A stretch of 64,000 bases of DNA. Origin: Marinomonas colpomeniae. Lineage in GTDB: Bacteria; Pseudomonadota; Gammaproteobacteria; Pseudomonadales; Marinomonadaceae. The number at the start of each line of letters is the position of its first letter. The stretch's first letter is position 1. Positions 19,652 through 34,671 of the stretch are shown one piece after another. The stretch lies in assembly GCF_014803385.1 (NCBI RefSeq), contig NZ_JACYFC010000005.1:166791-230790 (forward strand), written 5' to 3'. The translations under genes were made by a program, and so were the position numbers. Below the pieces are notes generated by a model that did not search any database, had not been told where the DNA came from, and saw only the letters and a list, made by a program, of their open reading frames with translations.

Positions 19652-20341
19652 TTATCCTCTCGTTATGCCTCGGCTGGCACGCTTTTCCATATAGGAAACG
19701 AGCAGCATAGAAACAATAGTCAAAGCCAAATACATAAAAGCTGCCACCAAATAAAACAAGAATGCTTGCTTGGTACTGCTCACTGCGATATTAGCTTTAC
19801 GCATAATATCTTCTAATCCAACAACGGATACTAAAGCGGTGTCTTTCAATAACACCAAAAATAAATTCCCAAGCCCAGGTAAAGCAATTCGCCATACCTG
19901 CGGCAAAATAATACGATAAAACCGTCTAACTGGCCCCATACCTAATGCAATTGCAGATTCATGCTGACCTTGAGGTATTGATTGCAACGCACCACGAAAC
20001 ACCTCAGTAGCATAAGCGCCAAATGTAAGACCAAGCGCTGTAACGCCTGCTGCGAATGCGCCAACCTCAATGTATTCTTCATAACCAAATAATCCAGCGA
20101 TTGCCATTAAAACGCTGGTTGCTCCGAAGTAAATAATCAGAACGGTTAACAACTCAGGAATACCGCGAATAATAGTGGTATAGCCATGAGCAATCCATCG
20201 GATGGTTTTTATAGAGGACAGTTTGGCCGAAGCCCCTAACAGTCCCAATATTAAACCAACAAACAGAGAACACAGTGCTAGCTCTAGGGTAACAACAGCA
20301 CCTTGCAGAAGCTGATCACCGAACCCATGAAGATCAATCAT
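19652..20341 (-). CDS. Amino-acid ABC transporter permease, HisQ/AotQ type
   Basis: Second membrane subunit (229 residues) that pairs with the downstream permease. The TIIRGIPELLTVLIIYFG signature marks the HisQ branch, and the EAA loop is ALGMGPVRRFYRIILPQ. It is separated from the binding-protein gene by 117 bases holding a strong hairpin, which may set the lower expression usual for permeases compared with binding proteins. Confidence 0.88.
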   Translation of the reverse strand: MIDLHGFGDQLLQGAVVTLELALCSLFVGLILGLLGASAKLSSIKTIRWIAHGYTTIIRGIPELLTVLIIYFGATSVLMAIAGLFGYEEYIEVGAFAAGVTALGLTFGAYATEVFRGALQSIPQGQHESAIALGMGPVRRFYRIILPQVWRIALPGLGNLFLVLLKDTALVSVVGLEDIMRKANIAVSSTKQAFLFYLVAAFMYLALTIVSMLLVSYMEKRASRGITRG

Positions 20342-20371
20342 AGTTTTTTCTCAGAGTAAGCGGAAAGTAAA

Positions 20372-20397
20372 TTCCTCGGTGTTTTAACACCGAGGAA
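20372..20397 (-). repeat. Intercistronic hairpin between binding protein and permease
   Basis: TTCCTCGGTGTT and AACACCGAGGAA arms form a 12-bp perfect inverted repeat with a two-base gap. No T-run follows, so it probably protects or partly attenuates the upstream binding-protein message rather than ending transcription. Confidence 0.75.
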
Positions 20398-20458
20398 CTT
20401 TCAGATAGGTCATGCTAAGCACATTGAAAATCAATTATTCAAAACTTAGCGTTCAGAC

Positions 20459-21217
20459 CTAGTAGATAGAGAACGGGAAGTAACGACCATTGATTTTTGC
20501 GTAAGTACCATCCGCAATAATAGCATCAAGTGCTTTATTCAATTTCGCTTTTAGCTCACTGTCACCTTTACGAACAGCAATACCAATTTCGTCATTCTTC
20601 ATGAAGGAATTGCCTTTGAACTCAAATTTAGAAGCGCCTTCAGCAGTCTTCAACCAATTATATGTTGGAAGCTCATCAGACAATACGATGTCTAAACGAC
20701 CAGAAATAAGGTCTAGATAAACATTGTCTTGGTTATCGTAAAATTTAAGATCTGCTTTACCAGTAAAGTTATCTTCTAGATATTGCGCACCCAAAGTAGC
20801 ACGTTGAGCACCGATTGTTTTACCTTCTAATGCATCTAGATCAAATGTCTCACCAACACGGCCCATGAAACGTAAGCCACCAGAGTAGTATTTATTGGTA
20901 AAATCAACGACTTTCATACGCTCTTCAGTAATAGACATAGACGCGATGATGGCATCGAATTTACGTACTTTTAAGCCAGGAATAAGACCATCCCAATCTT
21001 GAGTTACTATTTCACAATCCGCTTCCATTCTTGAACAAAGCGCACGAGCGATGTCGACATCAAAACCCTGAGCGTTGCCTGAAGAGTCAATAAAATTAAA
21101 AGGAGCCCAAGCACCTTCTGTCGCAAAGCGTACTTTATCTGCAGCTTGAACAGAAACAGATGAAATAGCGGCTGTTAGCAATAGAGCTGAGCCTAAAACG
21201 ATTTTTTTTAATTTCAT
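20459..21217 (-). CDS. Periplasmic polar amino-acid binding protein (arginine/ornithine/lysine type)
   Basis: Family 3 solute-binding protein of 252 residues. A signal peptide ends VQA before ADKVRFATEG. GFDVDIARALC is the family signature block. DWDGLIPGLKVRKFDAIIASMSITEERM supplies binding residues (Asp, Ser-Met-Ser, Arg), and LDIVLSDELP the second-lobe acid. The Cys pair near 61-68 matches the disulfide of LAO/HisJ proteins. Its position next to the ArgR-like regulator supports arginine or ornithine, but the ligand is not proven. Confidence 0.88.
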   Translation of the reverse strand: MKLKKIVLGSALLLTAAISSVSVQAADKVRFATEGAWAPFNFIDSSGNAQGFDVDIARALCSRMEADCEIVTQDWDGLIPGLKVRKFDAIIASMSITEERMKVVDFTNKYYSGGLRFMGRVGETFDLDALEGKTIGAQRATLGAQYLEDNFTGKADLKFYDNQDNVYLDLISGRLDIVLSDELPTYNWLKTAEGASKFEFKGNSFMKNDEIGIAVRKGDSELKAKLNKALDAIIADGTYAKINGRYFPFSIY

Positions 21218-21291
21218 AACAATACCTTTTCTTAATTATTAGATTATTTATTACCAAAATTTAAAATCAGAATATGCTTCCTGACCTTTAC

Positions 21292-22059
21292 TTAAAACGC
21301 ACTTGATATAAATGCCTTACAACGTTCAGATTTTGGCGAACCAAACACTTGATCAGGTGTGCCTTTTTCTTCAACCACACCTTGATGTAAAAAGACTACA
21401 TCACTAGATACTTCACGAGCAAAATTCATTTCATGAGTCACTATCAGCATGGTACGACCCTCTTCAGCTAAATTTCGCATTACACCTAATACTTCACCTA
21501 CCAATTCAGGGTCAAGCGCAGATGTTGGCTCGTCAAACAAAATAACCTGCGGATCCATAGCTAATGTTCTAGCAATAGCCACACGTTGCTGCTGCCCACC
21601 AGACAACTGATTAGGATACATATCTTTTTTCTCGGCAATCCCCACTTTACGCAATAAGTGTTCTGCATATTCAGCGACCTCTTTTTTAGGACGCTTCAAC
21701 ACATTAAGAGGTCCTTCCATAACATTTTGTAAAATAGTCATGTGGGGCCAAAGGTTGAAGCTTTGAAACACAAACCCTATCTGCTGTCGCATTTGAGTTA
21801 GTTGCTTCATATTATTTGCTACGAGATCAGAATCGCCCTGTACCAAATCTAATTTACTGCCATTAAAGACAATTTCACCTTTAGTCGGGTTCTCAAGCAA
21901 GTTAATACAACGTAAAAAAGTACTTTTACCAGAACCACTAGAACCAAGGATGGAAATAACATCCCCATCATAAGCTTTTAAGGAAATACCTTTTAACACA
22001 TCAACATCACCAAATCTTTTATGGATATTAATGAGCTCTAATGCTGGAGTTTTAGACAT
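21292..22059 (-). CDS. Amino-acid ABC transporter ATP-binding protein, HisP/AotP type
   Basis: Nucleotide-binding subunit, 255 residues. Walker A is GSSGSGKST, the signature is [16 protein letters not shown], Walker B is [14 protein letters not shown], and the switch His lies in [14 protein letters not shown] sits upstream of the ATG. It is the first gene of the operon ATPase, binding protein, permease Q, permease M, and follows the regulator after 166 bases. Confidence 0.92.
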   Translation of the reverse strand: MSKTPALELINIHKRFGDVDVLKGISLKAYDGDVISILGSSGSGKSTFLRCINLLENPTKGEIVFNGSKLDLVQGDSDLVANNMKQLTQMRQQIGFVFQSFNLWPHMTILQNVMEGPLNVLKRPKKEVAEYAEHLLRKVGIAEKKDMYPNQLSGGQQQRVAIARTLAMDPQVILFDEPTSALDPELVGEVLGVMRNLAEEGRTMLIVTHEMNFAREVSSDVVFLHQGVVEEKGTPDQVFGSPKSERCKAFISSAF

Positions 22060-22225
22060 ACAATCTACCTTTTTTTATTACGTACTTATCATTTCTAACG
22101 TTATATGCCACGCCACTTCAAAAATGATGTTTGCTACCAATAACAATTGACATCACTCTTCTTAATATTATTCTAATTATATGATACAAAAATCAAGCCA
22201 ACTACAATGTAGCCAGTAGTTTAAA

Positions 22226-23245
22226 TTATTTTTTCCAAAGTTGCCTTTTATTCCTATCAACTTGGACAGGAATTGTATTTTTATTATATGTTTTATTACG
22301 CTCATCTCGAGGCGTCATTCCAAAAAAACCTTTATATGTTGTACTAAAATGAGGCGCAGATCCAAATCCGCATGCCACTCCAACCTCTGTAATGCTCTTA
22401 TCTGTTTGCACTAGAAGTTGCTTGGCATGCTGTAATCGTAACTTCAAATAATAACGAGAAGGAACAATATCTAAGTTACTTTTAAACAATCGCTCTAAAT
22501 GCCTTCGAGAGATACCGACATGATAAGCAATATCATCAGAAGATAGTGGCTCTTGAATATTTGCTTCCATTAACTGTACAGCTTCAACTAATTTTGGTTG
22601 TCCAGTACCAATCCGAGCTTGCAATGGAATTCTTTGCGGGTCTTCATGGGTGCGAATACGTTCGCATACGAATTGCTCCGAAATGCTACTTGCTAATGAC
22701 ATACCATGCTGTTTACCAATGAGAAATAACATCATATCCATTGCAGCTGTGCCACCACTGCAGGTATAGCGATCTCTATCAACTTCAAAAAGGTGATTAG
22801 AAACAATTGTTTGAGGAAATTCGTCACGCAAATTAGCAATACTCCACCAATGTATCGTGGCTCGATAGCCATCTAATAAACCAGTTTTAGCCAACAAATA
22901 GCTACCAGTACATACGCCACCTACTCCAACATTTCTTTTTGCTTGTTTTTTTATCCAATTTTCTAAAGTTTTATTTTCGTTTTTTGATACTGGTGAAGCC
23001 CCACAAACAAAGATAGCATCTAAATCCGTTGGTGCATCACCTGTTAAGTAGTCAGTAACGGTTGTAACGCCTGTACTTGAAGGTATTTCGTGTTTTTCAT
23101 AACTAATAGTACAAAAGGAATAAAGCTCTTTTCCTGTCGTCCAATTAGCCATATGCAATGTTTCAATAGCAGAAGAAAAACCTAACATAGAGTAATTAGG
23201 TAAGAGTAAAAAACCATATTTTAATGGCTTCTTACTCGCCCGCAT
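22226..23245 (-). CDS. argR: GlxA-family AraC-type regulator, ArgR-like
   Basis: A DJ-1/PfpI-like N-terminal domain (about 10-190, with VGGVCTGSYLLAKTGLLDGY and the amidotransferase-like Cys) is fused to an AraC DNA-binding domain (about 225-325: HVGISRRHLERLF and GFGSAPHFSTTYKGFFG). This is the architecture of the Pseudomonas arginine regulator ArgR, which controls the aot transporter, gdhB and aru genes. Here the transporter lies downstream and gdhB is divergent, which strongly supports that role. Start M at 23245 (MRASKKPLKYG) has an AGAG-like site; a longer frame reaches 23338. A CdhR/GbdR-type regulator is the alternative. Confidence 0.82.
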   Translation of the reverse strand: MRASKKPLKYGFLLLPNYSMLGFSSAIETLHMANWTTGKELYSFCTISYEKHEIPSSTGVTTVTDYLTGDAPTDLDAIFVCGASPVSKNENKTLENWIKKQAKRNVGVGGVCTGSYLLAKTGLLDGYRATIHWWSIANLRDEFPQTIVSNHLFEVDRDRYTCSGGTAAMDMMLFLIGKQHGMSLASSISEQFVCERIRTHEDPQRIPLQARIGTGQPKLVEAVQLMEANIQEPLSSDDIAYHVGISRRHLERLFKSNLDIVPSRYYLKLRLQHAKQLLVQTDKSITEVGVACGFGSAPHFSTTYKGFFGMTPRDERNKTYNKNTIPVQVDRNKRQLWKK

Positions 23246-23398
23246 GATTTCTCTTGATGCAAATTCACTCTTGTGCAAAATATTATCCTGTGAAAGATAG
23301 ACAAAAAAGAAGTTTATTTCGTTTAAAATGGATAACAAAGGTTTTTTTTGTCTGTAGCAAGGTTTTTTTACTCAAACGTATCTTGTATAGAAACAATA

Positions 23399-23414
23399 TG
23401 TCGCAATTAGAAAA
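23399..23414 (+). promoter_or_regulatory. Candidate ArgR half-site between argR and gdhB
   Basis: TGTCGC, eight bases, then AA matches the published Pseudomonas ArgR half-site pattern TGTCGC-N8-AA. A weaker copy, TGTTCA, begins at 23417. The site lies 144 bases before the gdhB start. The second half-site is poor, so this is tentative. Confidence 0.4.
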
Positions 23415-23542
23415 GTTGTTCACTATCAAAAGAGTAAAATTTTCATAATAATCTAATACAGAGTCCAAACTAAATACTTTCGAAAAATCGCATTTACGAC
23501 TAGTTTTATTATGAACACCACTTTCTCGAGGACTGAGTTCTA

Positions 23543-29633
<6,091 letters not shown>

Positions 29634-29654
29634 AAGATAACCGATGAATGTTGT

Positions 29655-29686
29655 AAAAAAAGCTAGGCTTAGGCCTAGCTTTTTTT
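29655..29686 (+). terminator. Terminator after astC
   Basis: AAAAAAAGCTAGGC, a short loop and GCCTAGCT followed by a T-run form a strong intrinsic terminator. Confidence 0.92.
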
Positions 29687-29889
29687 ATGCATATATAAAA
29701 ATCAGCCACATCATAAATAAGACGAATAACTTTATTACATGACAATTATCGTTTTTCTTACAGATTTCTTAAAAGTAGTTTGATTGTGATTATGCTACTA
29801 CTGGTTTAAGCTCCAATGCATTGCTGTTAACAACTGAGTGTAAACGTTGTAACTTTACTCCTTCCAATCACTTAAAGAGAAACGACACT

Positions 29890-31149
29890 GTGTTTCAATC
29901 TTTCTTTCCAAAACCTAAACTATTTTTTATCAGCTTTGCTTTATGGGCGATTGCCTGCGTTCTTGGCTGGTATTTTATTGTTCAAGATCTTGGCGCCAAC
30001 TTAAGCCTAGGTTCTTTATTCGGTATTTATTTTCCAGATGCATTAGCGGAAGGAGCAGATGATGCAGCCCTAGCAACGTTTGAAAGTTTATACAAAAGCG
30101 CATTAAATATTTGGCTCTATCAATACATGATGCTTTGTTATGCTATTTTCGTTGGTTCCTGGATTGCTTATGGCGGCCAAAAATGGGCAAAATGGTCCGT
30201 ATTAGGCTCTGCATTAATTGTGTTTATCACTTGGTTTCAAGTCCAAGTTAGTGTCATGTTGAATGAATGGTACGGTAGTTTCTATGACCTTATTCAAAAA
30301 GCATTAGCTAGCCCAAACAGTATTCCATTATCTGATTACTATGCCCAGCTATCTACTGTAGCCGTCATTATTATGGTTGCCATCACCGTTTCTGTACTTA
30401 GTAACTTTTTTATTAGTCATTATGTATTTCGTTGGCGCACAGCTATGACAACATATTACACATCAAAGTGGACTCAAGTTCGTCATATTGAAGGGGCCTC
30501 ACAACGTATTCAAGAAGACACTATGCGCTTTGCTTCTATTGTTGAAGGTTTAGGAGTCAGCTTACTTAGGTCTGTCATGACCTTAATTGCTTTTCTACCG
30601 ATTTTATGGGGCTTATCTGGTTACGTAAAAGAACTTCCATTAATAGGTGAAGTACCTCAAGCACTCGTTTTCACAGCTATCATTTGGTCTATTTTCGGCA
30701 CGTTATTACTCGCCTTAGCCGGCATCAAATTACCAGGGTTAGAATTTAAGAACCAACGTGTCGAAGCGGCTTATCGAAAAGAATTAGTTTACGGAGAAGA
30801 CCATGCAGATCGTGCGGATCCAATCACTCTAAATGAGCTTTTTGCCAATGTGCGTGCAAATTACTTCCGTCTTTATGCAAACTATTTGTATTTTAATGTG
30901 GTTCGTTACGGTTACTTAAATGTTGGGCAATTCGTGCCACTGATTGTATTAGCTCCCTCAATTATTGCTGGCGCTTTTACATTAGGTGTAATGCAACGAG
31001 TCATGAATGCTTTTAACCAAGTTGAGAATTCGTTCCAATATTTAATCAATTCTTGGACAACTCTGGTTGAATTATTGTCTATTTATAAGCGACTTAAAGC
31101 ATTCGAATCCGCTATTGATGATAAGCCTTTATTAGAAGAAAAGAGTTAA
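29890..31149 (+). CDS. sbmA: Peptide antibiotic transporter, SbmA/BacA family
   Basis: Inner-membrane importer of microcins and proline-rich antimicrobial peptides, driven by the proton gradient. The start is GTG at 29890, giving MFQSFFPKPKLFFISF, like E. coli SbmA; an in-frame TTG at 29821 would add 23 unsupported residues. The 419-residue protein has six or more hydrophobic helices. The conserved cytoplasmic block is FRWRTAMTTYYTSKW followed by HIEGASQRIQEDTMRF. No ATPase domain is attached, as expected for SbmA rather than the related SbmA-ABC fusions. No bacteriocin gene is nearby. Confidence 0.93.
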   Translation: MFQSFFPKPKLFFISFALWAIACVLGWYFIVQDLGANLSLGSLFGIYFPDALAEGADDAALATFESLYKSALNIWLYQYMMLCYAIFVGSWIAYGGQKWAKWSVLGSALIVFITWFQVQVSVMLNEWYGSFYDLIQKALASPNSIPLSDYYAQLSTVAVIIMVAITVSVLSNFFISHYVFRWRTAMTTYYTSKWTQVRHIEGASQRIQEDTMRFASIVEGLGVSLLRSVMTLIAFLPILWGLSGYVKELPLIGEVPQALVFTAIIWSIFGTLLLALAGIKLPGLEFKNQRVEAAYRKELVYGEDHADRADPITLNELFANVRANYFRLYANYLYFNVVRYGYLNVGQFVPLIVLAPSIIAGAFTLGVMQRVMNAFNQVENSFQYLINSWTTLVELLSIYKRLKAFESAIDDKPLLEEKS

Positions 31150-31162
31150 TAAGATTAGACAT

Positions 31163-31203
31163 AAAAAAAACCGTTAGAATAATATTCTAACGGTTTTTTT
31201 TAT
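31163..31203. terminator. Bidirectional terminator, sbmA and yjfB-like gene
   Basis: CCGTTAGAAT and ATTCTAACGG arms with a 3-base loop are flanked by A- and T-runs, so it works on both strands between these convergent genes. Confidence 0.92.
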
Positions 31204-31236
31204 GTTCTGAGGAACGAGAAATTAACTCAATCAATA

Positions 31237-31446
31237 TCAGACGTTAATATTGATATTCTGTCCAAGGTTATCCGTTGTTGCATGAGATCCTCTGCTTGCT
31301 GCAGGAGTAGCATTCTCAGTTGCACTAGCCAATAACTCTAAATCTTGTTGAGCTTGCTGCTGTTGAGCTGTTTTCGCTAAACTTGCACTGTATACTTCAC
31401 TTGCGTAATCCATTGAGGGACCGCCACTGACTCCATTTACTTCCAT
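31237..31446 (-). CDS. Small YjfB-like protein (putative motility protein family)
   Basis: A 69-residue protein without signal peptide or membrane helix. The start at 31446 has GAGGAG 8 bases upstream. It resembles the short YjfB family: MEVNGVSGG start, a Gln-rich helix (AKTAQQQQAQQDLELLAS), and a Gly-x-Asn-Ile-Asn end (LGQNININV). That family is loosely linked to motility, but the role is not established. It is convergent with sbmA and lies downstream of glnE, with separate orientation signals. Family assignment is from memory of the pattern and is moderate. Confidence 0.62.
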   Translation of the reverse strand: MEVNGVSGGPSMDYASEVYSASLAKTAQQQQAQQDLELLASATENATPAASRGSHATTDNLGQNININV

Positions 31447-31621
31447 CAATTTGTCTCCTCTTTATTATCTAGGATGAACTAACTTCAAATAACTATCATG
31501 TACCATGGCTTGATACTTAAATAAACTAATAAACAAAGTATAGCGCCAGACTGGTCATTTTACGACCATATTTTTGTAACTGGTTTTTTACTACTGTGTT
31601 TATTTGCAACCGAGATCCATT

Positions 31622-34552
31622 TTAAATAGTTTCGTCAGTTGCAAAATCTTCCCAGTAAAGGTTTATCAATTTTTGATCTGTAACCAAAGCATCATCTTGA
31701 ATAACTCGTCCCTGTTGTTGCAAAGTTAATCTGTGTGTACGTCCTCGATAAAGTTTATAAGTGTCTATCATCTTGGCTGCTTTCTCTGCATTCAACAAAC
31801 CGACCAAAGCTGCTGCCTCTAATTGACGAACATTATCCGAAAATTTCATGAGTTCTGGATACTTATAGGACCACGCCAATACTATGTACTGAACCATGAA
31901 TTCAATGTCTATAATGCCACCAGCCCCCTGCTTAAGATCAAAGCCTTTCTCTTTCCCTCCAGTATCTAAGTGAGCACGCATTTTTTCACGCATCTTTATC
32001 ACTTCTACTTTCAACTCTTTATGATCTCTAACAGAGGCAATAATTGTTTTCCGGCACTCTTCGAACTCAGCCAATAAATTCACATCTCCCGCTAATCCTC
32101 TAGAACGAGTGAGTGCTTGGTGCTCCCAAACCCAAGCCTCTTTTTGCTGATAATCACGAAACGCATCTATAGTCGTGACTAATAATCCAGAATTACCAGA
32201 AGGCCGTAAACGCATATCCACTTCATATAAACGCCCTGCACCGGTAAAACTAGTCATCATATGAATTAGTCGCTGACCAAGACGTGTATAGAAAGTTAAG
32301 TTATCAATACTTCTCTCTCCATCTGTACTGCCTGCTGATTGCGCACCATGAATAAAAACCAAATCTAAGTCAGAATCATAACCCAGCTCCCAACCGCCAG
32401 ATTTCCCATAACCAATAATGGCCAATTGTGGTGTATAGGCGGCTTCATTTTGACTCACAGGAAAGCCATGTTTCTTCGTTAGGTAATACCAGGATTGTTG
32501 AAGAACTTGCTCTAGTAACACCTCAGCTAACCAAGTTAAGTGATCACTCACTTTCATAACTGGCAATAATTCTGTGATATCGCAAGCCGCAATTCGTAAA
32601 ATAATAGAACGCCTAAACCGACGCATAGCGTCCATCTGAGCCTCTTCATCTTCTTCTGGAAGACGCAACAACACTTGCTTTAACTCTTCCTCCAGCATAA
32701 TTTTGTCTGGAGGTGAAAATAACGTATCGGCATCCAACAACTCATCCAGTAATGCAGGGGTTGTCGAAATAGCTTGAGTAAACCACACACTTTCTCGACA
32801 TAAACGAATAAGATGAGTTAATGCGGTTTGGTTTTCACACAATAAAACCAAATAGGCAGTGCGGCGTAAGACTGCTTCTAAAATAGGAAATACACGTTCA
32901 AGTACTAAGTCTGGATGAGATTCACTAGACAGTTTTGACATAAAAGCCGCTAAGAACACTGCCAAACGTTCATGCCCTATTGGCTGCATAAATATGACGG
33001 TTCTAGAATTAAGTAGTTGAGTAACCTTAGTTATTACTAACTCAACATCTTGCCAAGAAACACTATCGAGAGCATCAAAAATAGCACTTCTATCTTCTGG
33101 GGTTTTAATCAGCAGGCGCCACGTTTCTTGATGTTTTACTTCTTCTGAACTGTCTTCTCCGTCATCAATTAAATCAACAAAGAAAGCATGAACAGCATTA
33201 CGCATTGTCCACAATCGATCATCTAATGCTTTCCAAGAAACAAAACCTACCAGTAATGCAATACGTGTTCGCGCAACATCATCTTCTGGTAATAGTTGAG
33301 TTTGCTCATCGTTTACGGCTTGCAGCGCATGCTCAGTTCGCCTCAATAATAAATAAGCATCACGCAGCATTGCTGTATCTTCAAGCGATAAATAATCTTG
33401 CTCAGCAAGATAAGGTAATACCGTAAGTAGAGAAGGGGTTTGTAAGCCTTGGTCACGGCCACCATGAAGAATTTGTAAAGCTTGCGCAATAAACTCTACT
33501 TCACGAATTCCACCCTCACCCAGTTTAATATTATGTTCAATTCCTTTGCGGCGGACTTCTTTTGCGATCATTTGTTTAAGATCGCGTAATGCACTAATCG
33601 CCCCAAAATCTAGGTACTTCCGATAGACAAAAGGTCTTCTTAACGCTTCAAATTCTTGAATATCTAGTTCACTACCAGACATAACCCGCGCTTTAATCAT
33701 GGCGTATCTTTCCCAATCTCGCCCTTGGTCATGGTAGTAATTTTCAAGCGAATCCATGTTGAGAACCAAAGCACCAGACTGGCCAAAAGGGCGTAAACGC
33801 ATATCAACACGGAAGACAAAACCGTCTGCAGTCACCTGATCTAGATGCTGAATTAACTTTTGTCCTAATTTAGTGAAATATTCTTGATGAGAAAGACTTT
33901 TCTTACCCCCTTGCGTATCCCCATGCTCTCGGTAAGCAAAAATCAAATCAATATCAGAAGACAAGTTCAGTTCATGACCACCTAGCTTCCCCATACCAAT
34001 CACAATCATTGATTGTGATAATCCGTTACTGTCCAACGCCCTACCGTATAGCCCAAGGTAGTGTTGTTCTGACCATTGCAAGCTAGCGTTCACACAAGCA
34101 TCGGCTAAACCACTCAGTCGATAGGTTAACTCCGTTAACGAAAGGCGTTGCTGTATATCTAATGCGATTAAACGCACCATCCACCATTGACGATACAGTC
34201 GTAAACGCTTAACAAAAGAAGGCTCATCAAAAGACGTCAACGCTGTTTGAGGGCATTGATCGGCTTCACAAGCAAAAAAGTCTTCGCCGGCAACCAAGGC
34301 TCGTGTAGAAGGTGCTTTAGGCAACTGATCTAATACTAGAAAGTCATCTAGCCAATGTGGAAAACGCACAAACTGTTGGTGTAAATAATCACTTAGTAGC
34401 CAAAGTGGCTCTAGCTCTGCTATTTGCTTTTTGTTTAATTCAGTAAGACTATGTCTCTCTCTTGCATTTTGAATATGCTCTAACAATAAAGAGCGAGTAT
34501 TCAGCTGATCGCAAAACATAGGGTAACTAGGATTCAAGTTTGGCGGCGTCAA
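31622..34552 (-). CDS. glnE: Bifunctional glutamine synthetase adenylyltransferase/deadenylase
   Basis: Adds or removes AMP on glutamine synthetase in response to P-II. The 976-residue protein has two nucleotidyltransferase halves. The N-terminal deadenylase has GMGKLGGHELNLSSDIDLIF (about residue 190). The C-terminal adenylylase has GYGKSGGWELGYDSDLDLVF (about 725). Each half is followed by a helical substrate domain. The start is TTG at 34552, with AAGGA 8 bases upstream; a later ATG (MFCDQL) lacks a ribosome site. It follows the CYTH gene, the same ygiF-glnE order as in E. coli. Confidence 0.96.
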   Translation of the reverse strand: MTPPNLNPSYPMFCDQLNTRSLLLEHIQNARERHSLTELNKKQIAELEPLWLLSDYLHQQFVRFPHWLDDFLVLDQLPKAPSTRALVAGEDFFACEADQCPQTALTSFDEPSFVKRLRLYRQWWMVRLIALDIQQRLSLTELTYRLSGLADACVNASLQWSEQHYLGLYGRALDSNGLSQSMIVIGMGKLGGHELNLSSDIDLIFAYREHGDTQGGKKSLSHQEYFTKLGQKLIQHLDQVTADGFVFRVDMRLRPFGQSGALVLNMDSLENYYHDQGRDWERYAMIKARVMSGSELDIQEFEALRRPFVYRKYLDFGAISALRDLKQMIAKEVRRKGIEHNIKLGEGGIREVEFIAQALQILHGGRDQGLQTPSLLTVLPYLAEQDYLSLEDTAMLRDAYLLLRRTEHALQAVNDEQTQLLPEDDVARTRIALLVGFVSWKALDDRLWTMRNAVHAFFVDLIDDGEDSSEEVKHQETWRLLIKTPEDRSAIFDALDSVSWQDVELVITKVTQLLNSRTVIFMQPIGHERLAVFLAAFMSKLSSESHPDLVLERVFPILEAVLRRTAYLVLLCENQTALTHLIRLCRESVWFTQAISTTPALLDELLDADTLFSPPDKIMLEEELKQVLLRLPEEDEEAQMDAMRRFRRSIILRIAACDITELLPVMKVSDHLTWLAEVLLEQVLQQSWYYLTKKHGFPVSQNEAAYTPQLAIIGYGKSGGWELGYDSDLDLVFIHGAQSAGSTDGERSIDNLTFYTRLGQRLIHMMTSFTGAGRLYEVDMRLRPSGNSGLLVTTIDAFRDYQQKEAWVWEHQALTRSRGLAGDVNLLAEFEECRKTIIASVRDHKELKVEVIKMREKMRAHLDTGGKEKGFDLKQGAGGIIDIEFMVQYIVLAWSYKYPELMKFSDNVRQLEAAALVGLLNAEKAAKMIDTYKLYRGRTHRLTLQQQGRVIQDDALVTDQKLINLYWEDFATDETI

Positions 34553-34618
34553 AGGGCTTTCCTTAAAAAAATATTATTTTTCACACAGGCACTTTGTAAC
34601 AAAAGTAGCTTTTTAATT

Positions 34619-34658
34619 ATTCTTGATCATGCGTTTTAAATCACGAGTGATCAAGAAT
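34619..34658. repeat. Inverted repeat between ygiF-like gene and glnE
   Basis: ATTCTTGATCA (34619-34629) and TGATCAAGAAT (34648-34658) are perfect 11-bp arms with an 18-base loop. There is no T-run, so an RNA-processing or weak termination role is possible. Confidence 0.5.
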
Positions 34659-34671
34659 GCTTTATCATTTA

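Noticed and set aside
29821..29889. N-terminal extension of sbmA
   Set aside because: It needs a TTG without a ribosome site, and the family start MFxSFFPKP coincides with the GTG at 29890.
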